The notes under the pieces: generated by a model
Told to the model about the DNA's origin: nothing
Database searches by the model: none
What the model saw: only the letters and a program-made list of their open reading frames with translations
Source of the DNA: Streptomyces cinnabarinus
GTDB taxonomy: Bacteria > Actinomycetota > Actinomycetes > Streptomycetales > Streptomycetaceae
Length of the DNA: 64,000 nucleotides
Direction of reading: 5' to 3'
NCBI RefSeq assembly: GCF_027270315.1
Contig: NZ_CP114413.1
Coordinates: 4,526,001 to 4,590,000, forward strand
Part shown: positions 1-8,256 of the stretch, one piece after another
Numbering within the stretch: the first letter of the stretch is position 1
Layout: each line of letters begins with the position of its first letter
Position numbers and translations under genes: made by a program

Positions 1-3
1 TCC

Positions 4-32
4 TGTGGATAACCGCACTTGGCTGTGGACCA
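4..32 (-). other. DnaA-box pair at the window edge
   Basis: TGTGGATAA at 4-12 is the exact reverse complement of the strong DnaA box TTATCCACA. TGTGGACCA at 24-32 matches the Streptomyces-preferred box (TTGTCCACA) at eight of nine positions on the same strand. Both lie just upstream of kptA. The cluster may continue to the left of the window, which cannot be seen. DnaA binding is inference. Confidence 0.45.
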
Positions 33-88
33 AACATCGTCGGCAAAATCATTCGCGTGATTCGGGTCTCTCCCGCCACCCTGAGCGG

Positions 89-664
89 ATGAACGAGAGA
101 CCCATCGACGAACGCCGCACGGTGAGGGTGTCGAAGTACCTCTCCAAACACCTCCGGCACCAGCCCGAGCGCATCGGGCTCACCCTCGACGAGGGCGGCT
201 GGGTGGAGATCGACACCCTCATCGCCGCGGCGGCGGCCCACGGCTTCCGGTTCACCAGGCAAGAACTGGACCACGTGGTCGCCACCAACGACAAGCGCCG
301 CTTCGCCATCGACGGCACCCGCATCCGGGCCAGCCAGGGCCACAGCATCGAGGTCGAGCTGGGACTTCCCCCGGCGACCCCGCCGCCGTACCTCTACCAC
401 GGCACGGTGGCCCGCTACCTGGACGCGATCCGCGCGGAGGGCCTGCGGCCGATGAACCGCCATGACGTCCATCTGTCGGCCGACCGGGAGACCGCCACCC
501 GGGTGGGCGCCCGCCGGGGCCGCCCGGTCGTCCTCTCCGTCGACGCCGCAGCGATGCACCGCGACGGGCATGTCTTCCACGTCAGCGCGAACGGCGTCTG
601 GCTGACCCAGGCCGTGCCACCCGAGTACCTGCGCTTTCCGGAGCCACGCCACGGCACACAGTGA
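89..664 (+). CDS. kptA: RNA 2'-phosphotransferase (Tpt1/KptA family)
   Basis: The product (191 aa) is recognisable as a KptA/Tpt1 enzyme. The family transfers the 2'-phosphate of an RNA splice junction to NAD+, giving ADP-ribose 1'',2''-cyclic phosphate. The N-terminal segment SKYLSKHLRHQPERIGL and the later YLYHGT and HLSAD segments are the family landmarks. I chose the ATG at 89 because the family starts just before the SKYLSKHLRH block; the reading frame stays open to position 5 but that extension looks unlike the family. No bacterial substrate is evident from the context. Stop at 662-664 is three bases before a parS site. Confidence 0.85.
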   Translation: MNERPIDERRTVRVSKYLSKHLRHQPERIGLTLDEGGWVEIDTLIAAAAAHGFRFTRQELDHVVATNDKRRFAIDGTRIRASQGHSIEVELGLPPATPPPYLYHGTVARYLDAIRAEGLRPMNRHDVHLSADRETATRVGARRGRPVVLSVDAAAMHRDGHVFHVSANGVWLTQAVPPEYLRFPEPRHGTQ

Positions 665-666
665 CC

Positions 667-680
667 GTTTCACGTGAAAC
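667..680. other. parS: parS site 1 (exact)
   Basis: GTTTCACGTGAAAC, the exact 14-bp Streptomyces ParB-binding palindrome. It sits between kptA and the luciferase-like gene and overlaps the expected -35 region of that gene, whose probable -10 is TACGCT at 694-699. Confidence 0.9.
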
Positions 681-705
681 CCATTCGGCCGCATACGCTC
701 GAATC

Positions 706-1608
706 ATGAGTCTGCGTCTGAGCACCGTGATCCTCCCGTACCGCCGCTGGCACGAGGGGAGCCGTGAGGCCTGGCAGCGGGCGGAGCAGCTCGGGTTCCA
801 CACCGCCTACACCTACGACCACCTGTCCTGGCGCAGCTTCCGGGACGGCCCGTGGTTCGGCGCCGTGCCCACCCTGACCGCCGCCGCGGCCGTCACCGAC
901 CACCTCCGGCTCGGCACCCTGGTGACCTCGCCCAACTTCCGGCACCCGGTGACCCTCGCCAAGGAACTGATCTCCCTGGACGACGTCTCCGGCGGCCGGA
1001 TCACCCTCGGCATCGGCGCCGGCGGCACCGGCTTCGACGCCACCGCCCTCGGCCAGGAGCCCTGGACCCCGCGTGAGCGCGCCGACCGGCTCGCCGAGTT
1101 CGTCCCGCTCCTGGACCGCCTCCTCACCGAGGACGCCGTCTCCTACGAGGGCGACTTCTACTCCGCCCACGAGGCCCGCAACATCCCCGGCTGCGTCCAG
1201 CGGCCCCGGCTGCCCTTCGCGGTCGCCGCGACCGGCACGCGCGGACTGCGGCTCGCCGCCCGTCACGGACAGGCCTGGGTGACCACCGGCGACCCCAAGC
1301 TGTACGAGAACGGCACTCCTGAACAGTCGGTTCAAGCCATTCGCGGACAGATCGAGAAGCTGGCCGACGCCTGCGCCGCGATCGGCCGGGACATGACCGC
1401 GATGGACAAGATCCTGCTCACCGGATTCACCCCCGACCGGGCCCGTCCGCTGCGGTCCCTCGACGCGTTCGTGGACTTCGCGGGCCGCCACCGCGAGCTG
1501 GGCTTCACCGAGATCGTGATCCACTGGCCGATCCCGGACTCCGACTTCGCCACGGACGAGAAGATCTTCGAGCAGATCGCCATGGAGGCATCGGCGCAGC
1601 TCAAGTGA
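706..1608 (+). CDS. LLM-class (luciferase-like) flavin/F420-dependent oxidoreductase
   Basis: A 300-aa single-domain protein of the bacterial luciferase-like TIM-barrel superfamily. Typical segments are AEQLGFHTAYTYDHLSW near residue 25, LRLGTLVTSPNFRHP near 70 and SGGRITLGIGAGG near 95. In actinobacteria many members use coenzyme F420 rather than FMN; which is used here cannot be told from sequence. Start ATG at 706 is preceded by TACGCT six bases upstream, so the mRNA is probably leaderless. The frame is open upstream through the parS site to 661, but that extension overlaps the kptA stop and is not needed. Substrate unknown. Confidence 0.8.
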   Translation: MSLRLSTVILPYRRWHEGSREAWQRAEQLGFHTAYTYDHLSWRSFRDGPWFGAVPTLTAAAAVTDHLRLGTLVTSPNFRHPVTLAKELISLDDVSGGRITLGIGAGGTGFDATALGQEPWTPRERADRLAEFVPLLDRLLTEDAVSYEGDFYSAHEARNIPGCVQRPRLPFAVAATGTRGLRLAARHGQAWVTTGDPKLYENGTPEQSVQAIRGQIEKLADACAAIGRDMTAMDKILLTGFTPDRARPLRSLDAFVDFAGRHRELGFTEIVIHWPIPDSDFATDEKIFEQIAMEASAQLK

Positions 1609-1621
1609 GCCGAGACGCAGG

Positions 1622-1670
1622 TGAGGACCCTAGGTCCTCAGATGTGCACACTCCCGCACGGGCGTGCGGG
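1622..1670. promoter_or_regulatory. Two adjacent inverted repeats upstream of the Cof-type phosphatase
   Basis: TGAGGACC-CTA-GGTCCTCA (1622-1640) and CCCGCACG-GG-CGTGCGGG (1653-1670) are two perfect 8-bp inverted repeats in the 83 bases between the oxidoreductase stop and the next start. They could be a terminator for the upstream gene, an operator, or both. A GACAAT motif at 1680-1685 lies just upstream of GTG 1692 and may be the -10 of a leaderless promoter. Confidence 0.45.
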
Positions 1671-1691
1671 CATATGCGGGACAATGGCGCG

Positions 1692-2561
1692 GTGACCTCA
1701 GCGACTCGACAGCACGAGACCCCGGCCGCCGCCCTCCCGCCCCGGCTGATCGCCACCGATCTCGACGGCACGCTGCTGCGGGACGACAAGTCGGTCTCCC
1801 CCCGCACGGTCGCGGCCCTCGCCGCCGCCGAGGAGGCGGGCATCGAGGTCTTCTTCGTGACCGGCCGGCCCGCCCGCTGGATGGACGTCGTCAGCGACCA
1901 TGTCCACGGCCACGGCCTGGCGATCTGCGGAAACGGCGCCGCCGTGGTCGACCTGCACGGCGGCCCCGGCGCCCACCGGTTCGTGATGGTGCGCGAGCTG
2001 GCCCGCGCGAACGCCCTGGACGCCGTACGGCACCTGCGGGACGCGGCGCCCGGCACGGTCTACGCGATCGAGCAGACCTACGGCTTCCACCAGGAGCCGG
2101 AGTATCCGAAGCTGCACATGGAGATCCCGGACAGCCTGGCCCCCGCCGAGCGGCTGCTCGCCGAGGACGCCCCGCACGCCGACGAGCCGGTGCTCAAGAT
2201 CCTCGCCTACCACCCCGACCTCGACCCGGACGCCTTCCTCACCCTGGCCCGGCTGGCCATCGGCGACCGCGCCAACGTCACCCGGTCCAGCCCCAGCGCC
2301 CTGCTGGAGATCAGCGGCCCCGGTGTCTCCAAGGCCAGCACGCTCGCGCTGTGCTGTGCCGAGCGCGGGATCTCGCACGAGGAGGTCGTGGCCTTCGGCG
2401 ACATGCCGAACGACGTCGAGATGCTCACCTGGGCCGGACAGTCGTACGCGATGGGCAACGCCCACCCGGACGTGATCGCCGCGGCCTCGGGGCGGACGGT
2501 AGCCAACAACGAGGACGGGGTGGCGGTCGTGATCGAGCAACTGCTGGCGGGGCGGGGCTAG
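1692..2561 (+). CDS. Cof-type HAD-superfamily phosphatase
   Basis: About 289 aa. The N-terminal motif I DLDGTLL and the later GDMPNDVEML segment (HAD motif IV) identify a HAD hydrolase; the large cap between them is of the Cof (C2) type. Such enzymes dephosphorylate small metabolites such as sugar phosphates or flavin precursors in the cytoplasm; the substrate here is unknown. I chose GTG at 1692 because an AT-rich hexamer lies just upstream, suggesting a leaderless mRNA; ATG at 1674 is the alternative. Its stop codon directly abuts the stop of the convergent M23 peptidase gene, with no intervening base. Confidence 0.8.
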   Translation: MTSATRQHETPAAALPPRLIATDLDGTLLRDDKSVSPRTVAALAAAEEAGIEVFFVTGRPARWMDVVSDHVHGHGLAICGNGAAVVDLHGGPGAHRFVMVRELARANALDAVRHLRDAAPGTVYAIEQTYGFHQEPEYPKLHMEIPDSLAPAERLLAEDAPHADEPVLKILAYHPDLDPDAFLTLARLAIGDRANVTRSSPSALLEISGPGVSKASTLALCCAERGISHEEVVAFGDMPNDVEMLTWAGQSYAMGNAHPDVIAAASGRTVANNEDGVAVVIEQLLAGRG

Positions 2562-3608
2562 CTAGCCCAGGTTCACCTCACGCGCCGCGAGCCAGGACGA
2601 CGGGTCCACCGCCGAGCCGGACTCCGGGGTGACCCGGACCTCGAAGTGCAGATGCGGGCCGGTGGAGTTGCCGGTGGTCCCGGACTGCCCGACCCACTGC
2701 CCGGTGCTCACCCGCTCCCCCTGGTCGACGGCGACGGCGGCGAGATGGGCGTACTGCGTGTAGTAGCCGCCCGCGTGCTCCAGCACGATCTCGATGCCGA
2801 AGGGGCCACCGCAGGACACCCGCACCACCCGGCCCTCGCCGACCGCGCGCACCGGCGTGCCGATCGGCACCGCGAAGTCCTGCCCGGTGTGCCGGCGCGC
2901 CCAGCGCTCCCCGCCGCTGCCGTAGGACGCGGACAGTTCGTACGTCTCCACCGGTGCGACCCAGCGGGTGGCGAAGTGGGTCTCCGGCTGGTCGAGACGT
3001 ACCGCGCCCCGGCACGAGCCGGCCGCCACCGAGGCGTCCGCGCGGCCCTGGAGCCGCGCGCGGGCCTCCTCCAGCTTCTCCTCGATGTCCTTTTTCAGCA
3101 CGGCGAGTTCGGTGTTCCGCCGGTCCAGGTCCCGCCAGGCCGTCGAGGCCTTCTCCTGGTCGGCGGCGAGCCGCGCCTCGGCCCGGCGGCTCTTGTCGAT
3201 GGCGTTGTTGACGGCCAGGTTGGTGCGGGAGAAGACATGCTGACCACGCATCAGCTCATCGGGGCTGCGAGCGAGGATGATCTGCGCGGTGACCGGCATC
3301 CCGCCGCCGTCACGGTACTGGGCGCGCGCGATCCGGCCGAGGTCCTCGTGCAGTACGGCGATCTCCGCCCGGCGTTGGTCCAGCAGCGCCTCGAACCGCT
3401 GGGCCCGCGCCCGCTGGGCGTCCGCCTCCCGGCGTCCGGCCTCGTACTGCCGGGTCGCGACGGCCGCGTCCGCGTACAGCCGCGCCACCTCGGCGCCGAG
3501 CCCGGAGTCGCCGCCCGTGTCGGAGGCTTCGGTGGGGCGGGCGGCGAGCACGGCGAACGCGCACAGCAGCGCCGGGACGAGCAGCGGATGACGGCGAGAT
3601 GAGCGCAT
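2562..3608 (-). CDS. Secreted M23-family murein endopeptidase with coiled-coil stalk
   Basis: A 348-aa protein. Residues 1-28 form a signal peptide (RSSRRH, then a hydrophobic stretch ending near ARPTEA). Residues 35-185 are Ala/Arg/Glu-rich and predicted coiled coil. The C-terminal 110 residues are a LytM/M23 zinc peptidase with HTGQDFAVPIGTP (metal His and Asp) and HLHFEV (metal H-x-H). The set is complete, so an active D,D-endopeptidase cleaving peptidoglycan cross-links outside the membrane is expected, in the style of EnvC/NlpD/RipA-like division factors. It lies downstream of cydDC on the same strand with an 89-base gap. Confidence 0.85.
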   Translation of the reverse strand: MRSSRRHPLLVPALLCAFAVLAARPTEASDTGGDSGLGAEVARLYADAAVATRQYEAGRREADAQRARAQRFEALLDQRRAEIAVLHEDLGRIARAQYRDGGGMPVTAQIILARSPDELMRGQHVFSRTNLAVNNAIDKSRRAEARLAADQEKASTAWRDLDRRNTELAVLKKDIEEKLEEARARLQGRADASVAAGSCRGAVRLDQPETHFATRWVAPVETYELSASYGSGGERWARRHTGQDFAVPIGTPVRAVGEGRVVRVSCGGPFGIEIVLEHAGGYYTQYAHLAAVAVDQGERVSTGQWVGQSGTTGNSTGPHLHFEVRVTPESGSAVDPSSWLAAREVNLG

Positions 3609-3697
3609 GTCAGCGATCCTGGCCCGCGCGGGGGTTCGGGGTCCTGTTCAAGTCGTACGGCTGGGGGAACGGTTGAGCCGGACGGGGGGCTGGGCCG

Positions 3698-6600
3698 TCA
3701 GCTCGGCGCCTGCGCCGACACCAACAGGTCCGCCTGCTCCTCCCGTGCCACCATCGCCCGCAACGGCCCCTCCACCGCCGCCAATTCCGCGTAGGAGCCG
3801 CGCTGCGCCACCCGGCCCCGGTCGAGGACGACGACCTCGTCCACGGCGTCGAGACCGGCCAGCCGGTGGGTGATGAGCAGGGTCGTACGGCCCTCGGTGG
3901 CCGCCAGCAGATCGGCGGTGAGCGCGTCGGCGGTGGGCAGGTCGAGATGCTCGGCGGGCTCGTCGAGCACCAGCACGGGGAAGTCGGCGAGCAGGGCCCG
4001 CGCCAGCGCCAGCCGTTGCCGCTGGCCACCGGAGAGCCGGGCCCCGTGCTCGCCGACCAGGGTGTCCAGACCCTCGGGCAGCCCGTCGGCCCACTCCAGC
4101 AGCCGCGCCCGCCGCAGTGCGTCCCGCAGCTCGTCCTCGGTGGCGTCCTTCTTCGCGAGCAGCAGGTTCTCGCGCACCGAGCTGTCGAAGAGGTGCGCGT
4201 CCTGTGCGCACAGCCCCACCAGCCGCCGTACGTCGTCCCCGTCCACAGCGTGGGCGTCGACACCGCCGAGCGTGTACGCGCCCGCCCGTGCGTCCAGGAA
4301 CCGCAGCAGCACCTGGGCCAGGGTCGTCTTGCCCGAGCCGGACGGCCCGACCACGGCGATCCGGCGGCCCTCCCGCAGGGTCAGATCGAGCCCGGCGAGC
4401 GCGTCCCGGTCCTGACCGGCGTGCCGGGCCGTGAGGTCCTTGAGGACGACCGGGAAGGGCGAGGCGGGCGCCTGCCGGGGCCGCTCCGGCTCGCGCACGG
4501 GCTCGGGGGCGTCCAGCACCTCGTACACCCGCTCGGCGCTTCTGCGCACCCGCTGGCGGTACTGCACGGCGAGCGGCAGCCCGAGGACCGCCTCGAAGGC
4601 GGCCAGCGGGGTGAGGACGACGACGGCCATGGCGACCCCGCTCAACCGCCCGTCGGCGACGCCCTGGGCGCCCACCAGGGCGGTGGCGGTGACGGTCAGG
4701 CCGGACAGCAGCGCGGTGAGTCCGTCGCCGAGCGCGGTGGCGGTGGCGGCGCGCGAGGCGATCCGGGTGAGCGTCCCGTCGGCCCGCCGCGCCTCGGCGG
4801 TACGGGCGGGCAGGGCGCCCGCGACGGTCAGTTCGGCGGTTCCGGTGAGCAGATCGGTCACGCGGGTCGCCAGTACGCCCCGGGCGGGGGCCAGCCGGCG
4901 CTCGGCACGGCGGGCCACGGCACCGGTGACGAGCGGGACTCCGGCACCGGCCGCCAGCAGTCCGACGGCGAGCACCGCGCCCGCCTCGGGCAGCAGCCAG
5001 GCCGTGAAACCGACGGACACCGCGGACACGGCGGCCGCTGCTCCGGCGGGCAGCAGCCAGCGCAGCCAGTAGTCCTGGAGGGCGTCCACATCGGCGACGA
5101 GCCGCGAGAGCAGGTCGCCGCGGCGGGCGGTACGCAGCCCGGCGGGCGCCAGCCGCTCCAGCCGCCGGTAGACGGCGACCCGGGTGTCGGCGAGCATCCG
5201 CAGCACGGCGTCGTGCGAGACCAGCCGCTCGCCGTACCGGAAGACGGCCCGCCCGATACCGAAGGCCCGCGTCGCCGTCACAGCCACCATCAGGTAGAGC
5301 ACGGGCGGCTGTTGCGAGGCCCGCGAGATGAGCCACCCGGAGGTGGCCATCAGCCCGACGGCACTGCCGAGAGCGAGACTGGCGAGCAGCAACGCAAGGG
5401 CGAGCCTGCCACGACGGGCACCGGACATGGCCCGAACCCGGGCGAGGGCGCCGCGGCCCCTCCCTGCCCGCTCTACGAGATCCCCGGCAGCAAACCCCTG
5501 CGCATCCCCCTCAACCGGCACCGCCTCACGCCCCGAAGGTTCAAGGGACTCCTCCCTTGGAAGGAGCGGGTAGGTAGGGAGAACCGGCTCGGTCAGCCGG
5601 ACCACACGGTCGGCCACCCCCAGCAGCGCCGGCCGGTGTACCACCAGCAGGACCGTCCGCCCGACCGCCAGCCGCCGCACCGCCGCCACGACCTCCGCCT
5701 CGGTCTCCCCGTCCAGCGCGGCCGTCGGCTCGTCGAGCAGCAGCACCGGCCGGTCGGCGAGGAACGCCCGGGCGAGGGCCAGCCGTTGCCGCTGCCCGGC
5801 GGAGAGCCCGGCACCGTCCTCGCCGAGCGCCGTGTCGGCACCCTGCGGCAGCGCGGCCACGAACTCCAGCGCCCCGGCGTCCTCCAACGCCCGCGCCACG
5901 GCACTGTCGTCGGCGTCGGGGCGGGCCAGGCGGACGTTCTCGGTGATCGTCCCCGCGAACAGATGCGGCCGCTGCGGCACCCACGCGATGCGCGACCGCC
6001 ACTTCTCCAGGTCCAGTTCGGTGAGGTCGGCGCCGCCGATCCGCACCCGCCCCTCGACCGGCCGCACAAATCCCAGCAACACGTTCAGCAGCGTCGACTT
6101 GCCCGCCCCGCTCGGACCGACGAGCGCCACGGTCTCCCCGGCCTCGACGACGAAGGACACGTCGGAAACGGCGTCCCCGGACCGGCCGGGGTAGCGGACG
6201 GTGACGCCTTCGAAGGCCAGGGAACCGGCCTCAGGGACCTCCGCGCTCCCGGAGGCCGGTACCGGCGTCTCCAGCACCGCGAAGATCTCCTCGGCCGCCG
6301 CCAGGCCCTCCGCCGCCGCGTGGTACTGGGCACCCACCTGCCGCAGCGGCAGATACGCCTCGGGCGCCAGCACCAGGATGACCAGACCGACGTACAGGTC
6401 CATCTCGCCGTGCACGAGCCGCATGCCGATCGTCACGGCGACCAGGGCGACGGAGATCGTGGCCAGCAGCTCCAGCGCGAAGGAGGACAGGAAGGCGATG
6501 CGCAGCGTCCGCATCGTCGCCTGCCGGTACTCACCGGTGATCCGCCGGATCGACTCGGCCTGTGCCTTGGCCCGGCCGAACACCTTCAGCGTCGGCAGGC

Positions 6601-7216
6601 CCGCCACGACGTCCAGGAAGTGCCCGGACAGCCGGGACAGCAGCCGCCACTGACGGTCCATCCGGGACTGCGTGGCCCAGCCGATCAGCATCATGAAGAC
6701 CGGGATCAGGGGGAGCGTCCCGAGGATGATGGCCGCCGAGACCCAGTCCTCGGTGACGATCCGCGCGAGCACCGCCACCGGCACCACCACGGCGAGCCCG
6801 AGCTGCGGCAGATAGCGCGAGAAGTAGTCGTCCAGGGCATCGACCCCGCGGGTCGCCAGCGCCACCAGCGACCCCGTCCGCTGTCCGCCTAGCCACCCCG
6901 GTCCCAGCGCGGCGGCACGCTCCAGCAACCGCCCCCGCAGCTCCGACTTGACCGCCGCGCTCGCCCGGTGGGCGGCCAGCTCGGTGAGCCAGGCCACCAC
7001 CGCCCGGCCGACCGCGACCGCCGCCAACAGCAGCAGGGGAGTGGTGAGTCCGCCCACCGACAGCCCGTGCTGGAAGGCGCCGACGACCACCTCGGCGATG
7101 AGCATCGCCTGGGCGACGACCAGCAGCGCCCCCACCACGCCCAGGCCGACCACGGCCACCAGGAACATCCGGGTGGCCCGGGCGTAGCGCAGCAGCCGTG
7201 GATCGATTGGTTTCAC
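3698..7216 (-). CDS. cydCD: CydDC fusion: heterodimer-type ABC exporter needed for cytochrome bd assembly
   Basis: About 1172 aa, two complete ABC half-transporters in one chain. The first has a membrane domain to about residue 310, Walker A GPSGAGKST near 370, signature LSAGQRQ near 475 and Walker B VLLLDEPT. The second has its own membrane domain, Walker A GPSGSGKTT near 955, LSGGQRQ near 1060 and VLVLDEPAEHLD. CydDC exports reduced thiol or handles haem in the periplasmic space so that cytochrome bd can mature. Two GTG starts compete. GTG 7223-7225 lies only one base from a GAGG Shine-Dalgarno motif (7227-7230), whereas GTG 7214-7216, in the centre of a parS site, has it at a good ten-base distance, so I prefer the latter. 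The start overlaps the cydB end closely, implying translational coupling. Confidence 0.92.
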   Translation of the reverse strand: MKPIDPRLLRYARATRMFLVAVVGLGVVGALLVVAQAMLIAEVVVGAFQHGLSVGGLTTPLLLLAAVAVGRAVVAWLTELAAHRASAAVKSELRGRLLERAAALGPGWLGGQRTGSLVALATRGVDALDDYFSRYLPQLGLAVVVPVAVLARIVTEDWVSAAIILGTLPLIPVFMMLIGWATQSRMDRQWRLLSRLSGHFLDVVAGLPTLKVFGRAKAQAESIRRITGEYRQATMRTLRIAFLSSFALELLATISVALVAVTIGMRLVHGEMDLYVGLVILVLAPEAYLPLRQVGAQYHAAAEGLAAAEEIFAVLETPVPASGSAEVPEAGSLAFEGVTVRYPGRSGDAVSDVSFVVEAGETVALVGPSGAGKSTLLNVLLGFVRPVEGRVRIGGADLTELDLEKWRSRIAWVPQRPHLFAGTITENVRLARPDADDSAVARALEDAGALEFVAALPQGADTALGEDGAGLSAGQRQRLALARAFLADRPVLLLDEPTAALDGETEAEVVAAVRRLAVGRTVLLVVHRPALLGVADRVVRLTEPVLPTYPLLPREESLEPSGREAVPVEGDAQGFAAGDLVERAGRGRGALARVRAMSGARRGRLALALLLASLALGSAVGLMATSGWLISRASQQPPVLYLMVAVTATRAFGIGRAVFRYGERLVSHDAVLRMLADTRVAVYRRLERLAPAGLRTARRGDLLSRLVADVDALQDYWLRWLLPAGAAAAVSAVSVGFTAWLLPEAGAVLAVGLLAAGAGVPLVTGAVARRAERRLAPARGVLATRVTDLLTGTAELTVAGALPARTAEARRADGTLTRIASRAATATALGDGLTALLSGLTVTATALVGAQGVADGRLSGVAMAVVVLTPLAAFEAVLGLPLAVQYRQRVRRSAERVYEVLDAPEPVREPERPRQAPASPFPVVLKDLTARHAGQDRDALAGLDLTLREGRRIAVVGPSGSGKTTLAQVLLRFLDARAGAYTLGGVDAHAVDGDDVRRLVGLCAQDAHLFDSSVRENLLLAKKDATEDELRDALRRARLLEWADGLPEGLDTLVGEHGARLSGGQRQRLALARALLADFPVLVLDEPAEHLDLPTADALTADLLAATEGRTTLLITHRLAGLDAVDEVVVLDRGRVAQRGSYAELAAVEGPLRAMVAREEQADLLVSAQAPS

Positions 7217-7223
7217 GTGAAAC
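7210..7223. other. parS: parS site 2 (exact), overlapping the cydDC start
   Basis: Exact GTTTCACGTGAAAC. Both candidate GTG start codons of cydDC fall in or at the edge of this site; read from the outer start it encodes FHVK at the N-terminus. ParB bound here would sit on the 5' end of a coding sequence. Confidence 0.9.
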
Positions 7224-7228
7224 ACACC

Positions 7229-8236
7229 TCAGTGAGCGATATCGGCGGCGATGTGCTGGGTACCGATGCGCTTGCGGAACACCCAGTAGGTCCAGCTCTG
7301 GTACAGCAGGACGATCGGCGTGGCGATCCCCGCGCACCAGGTCATGATCTTCAGGGTGTACGGGCTGGACGAGGCGTTGGTGACCGTCAGGCTCCACTCG
7401 TCGTTCAGCGAGGACGGCATGACGTTCGGGAAGAGCGTCAGGAACAGCATCGCCACGGCGGCCACGATGGTGACGCCGGACAGCGCGAACGACCAGCCCT
7501 CACGCCCGGCCTGATTGGCCACCAGCGCCGCCACCAGCGCGGCCACGGCCACCACCAGCGCGACCAGGCTTCCACCGTCGCCGTTCTCGATCTGCGTCCA
7601 CAGCAGGAAGACCAGGGCGAGCACGGCCGCGGCCAGACCGACCTGAAGCGCCCGCTTCCGCGCCCGCTCCCGGATGTCCCCGACGGTCTTGAGCGCCACG
7701 AACACCGCACCGTGGAAGGTGAACAGCGTCAGCGTCACAAGACCGCCGAGCAGGGCGTACGGGTTGAGCAGATCCCAGACGTTGCCGACGTACTCGAAGT
7801 CCTGGTCGATCTTCACGCCGCGCACGATGTTGCCGAAGGCCACGCCCCACAGGAACGCCGGGATCAGCGAGGACCAGAAGATCGCGGTCTCCCAGTTGCG
7901 CTGCCACTTCTCCTCCGGCCGCTTGGCCCGGTACTCGAAGGCCACGCCCCGGACGATCAGGGAGACCAGGATGACCAGCAGGGGCAGATAGAACCCGGAG
8001 AAGAGGGTGGCGTACCACTCGGGGAAGGCGGCGAAGGTCGCGCCGCCCGCGGTGAGCAGCCACACCTCGTTGCCGTCCCAGACGGGGCCGATGGTGTTGA
8101 TCAGCACCCGCTTCTCGGTGCGGTCCCGGGCCAGCAGCCGGGTGAGGATGCCGACCCCGAAGTCGAAGCCCTCCAGGAAGAAGTAGCCGGTCCACAGGAC
8201 GGCGATCAGGACGAACCAGACGTCGTGCAGTTCCAT
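7229..8236 (-). CDS. cydB: Cytochrome bd ubiquinol/menaquinol oxidase subunit II
   Basis: 335 aa with the CydB signature TGYFFLEGFDFGVGIL at residues 16-31 and about eight to nine hydrophobic helices. CydB pairs with CydA to form the high-affinity, proton-pump-independent terminal oxidase that reduces O2 with quinol electrons at low oxygen. It lies 20 bases downstream of cydA and a few bases upstream of cydDC, so the three genes form one operon expected to follow the Rex operator upstream of cydA. Confidence 0.95.
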   Translation of the reverse strand: MELHDVWFVLIAVLWTGYFFLEGFDFGVGILTRLLARDRTEKRVLINTIGPVWDGNEVWLLTAGGATFAAFPEWYATLFSGFYLPLLVILVSLIVRGVAFEYRAKRPEEKWQRNWETAIFWSSLIPAFLWGVAFGNIVRGVKIDQDFEYVGNVWDLLNPYALLGGLVTLTLFTFHGAVFVALKTVGDIRERARKRALQVGLAAAVLALVFLLWTQIENGDGGSLVALVVAVAALVAALVANQAGREGWSFALSGVTIVAAVAMLFLTLFPNVMPSSLNDEWSLTVTNASSSPYTLKIMTWCAGIATPIVLLYQSWTYWVFRKRIGTQHIAADIAH

Positions 8237-8256
8237 GACTGTGCAGCTCCCTCGGC

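Noticed and set aside
3866..6892. A 1008-codon open frame on the plus strand opposite cydDC
   Set aside because: It is the antisense of a clearly coding ABC protein, has low-complexity Gln/Gly/Arg composition and no domain; high GC makes such frames common.
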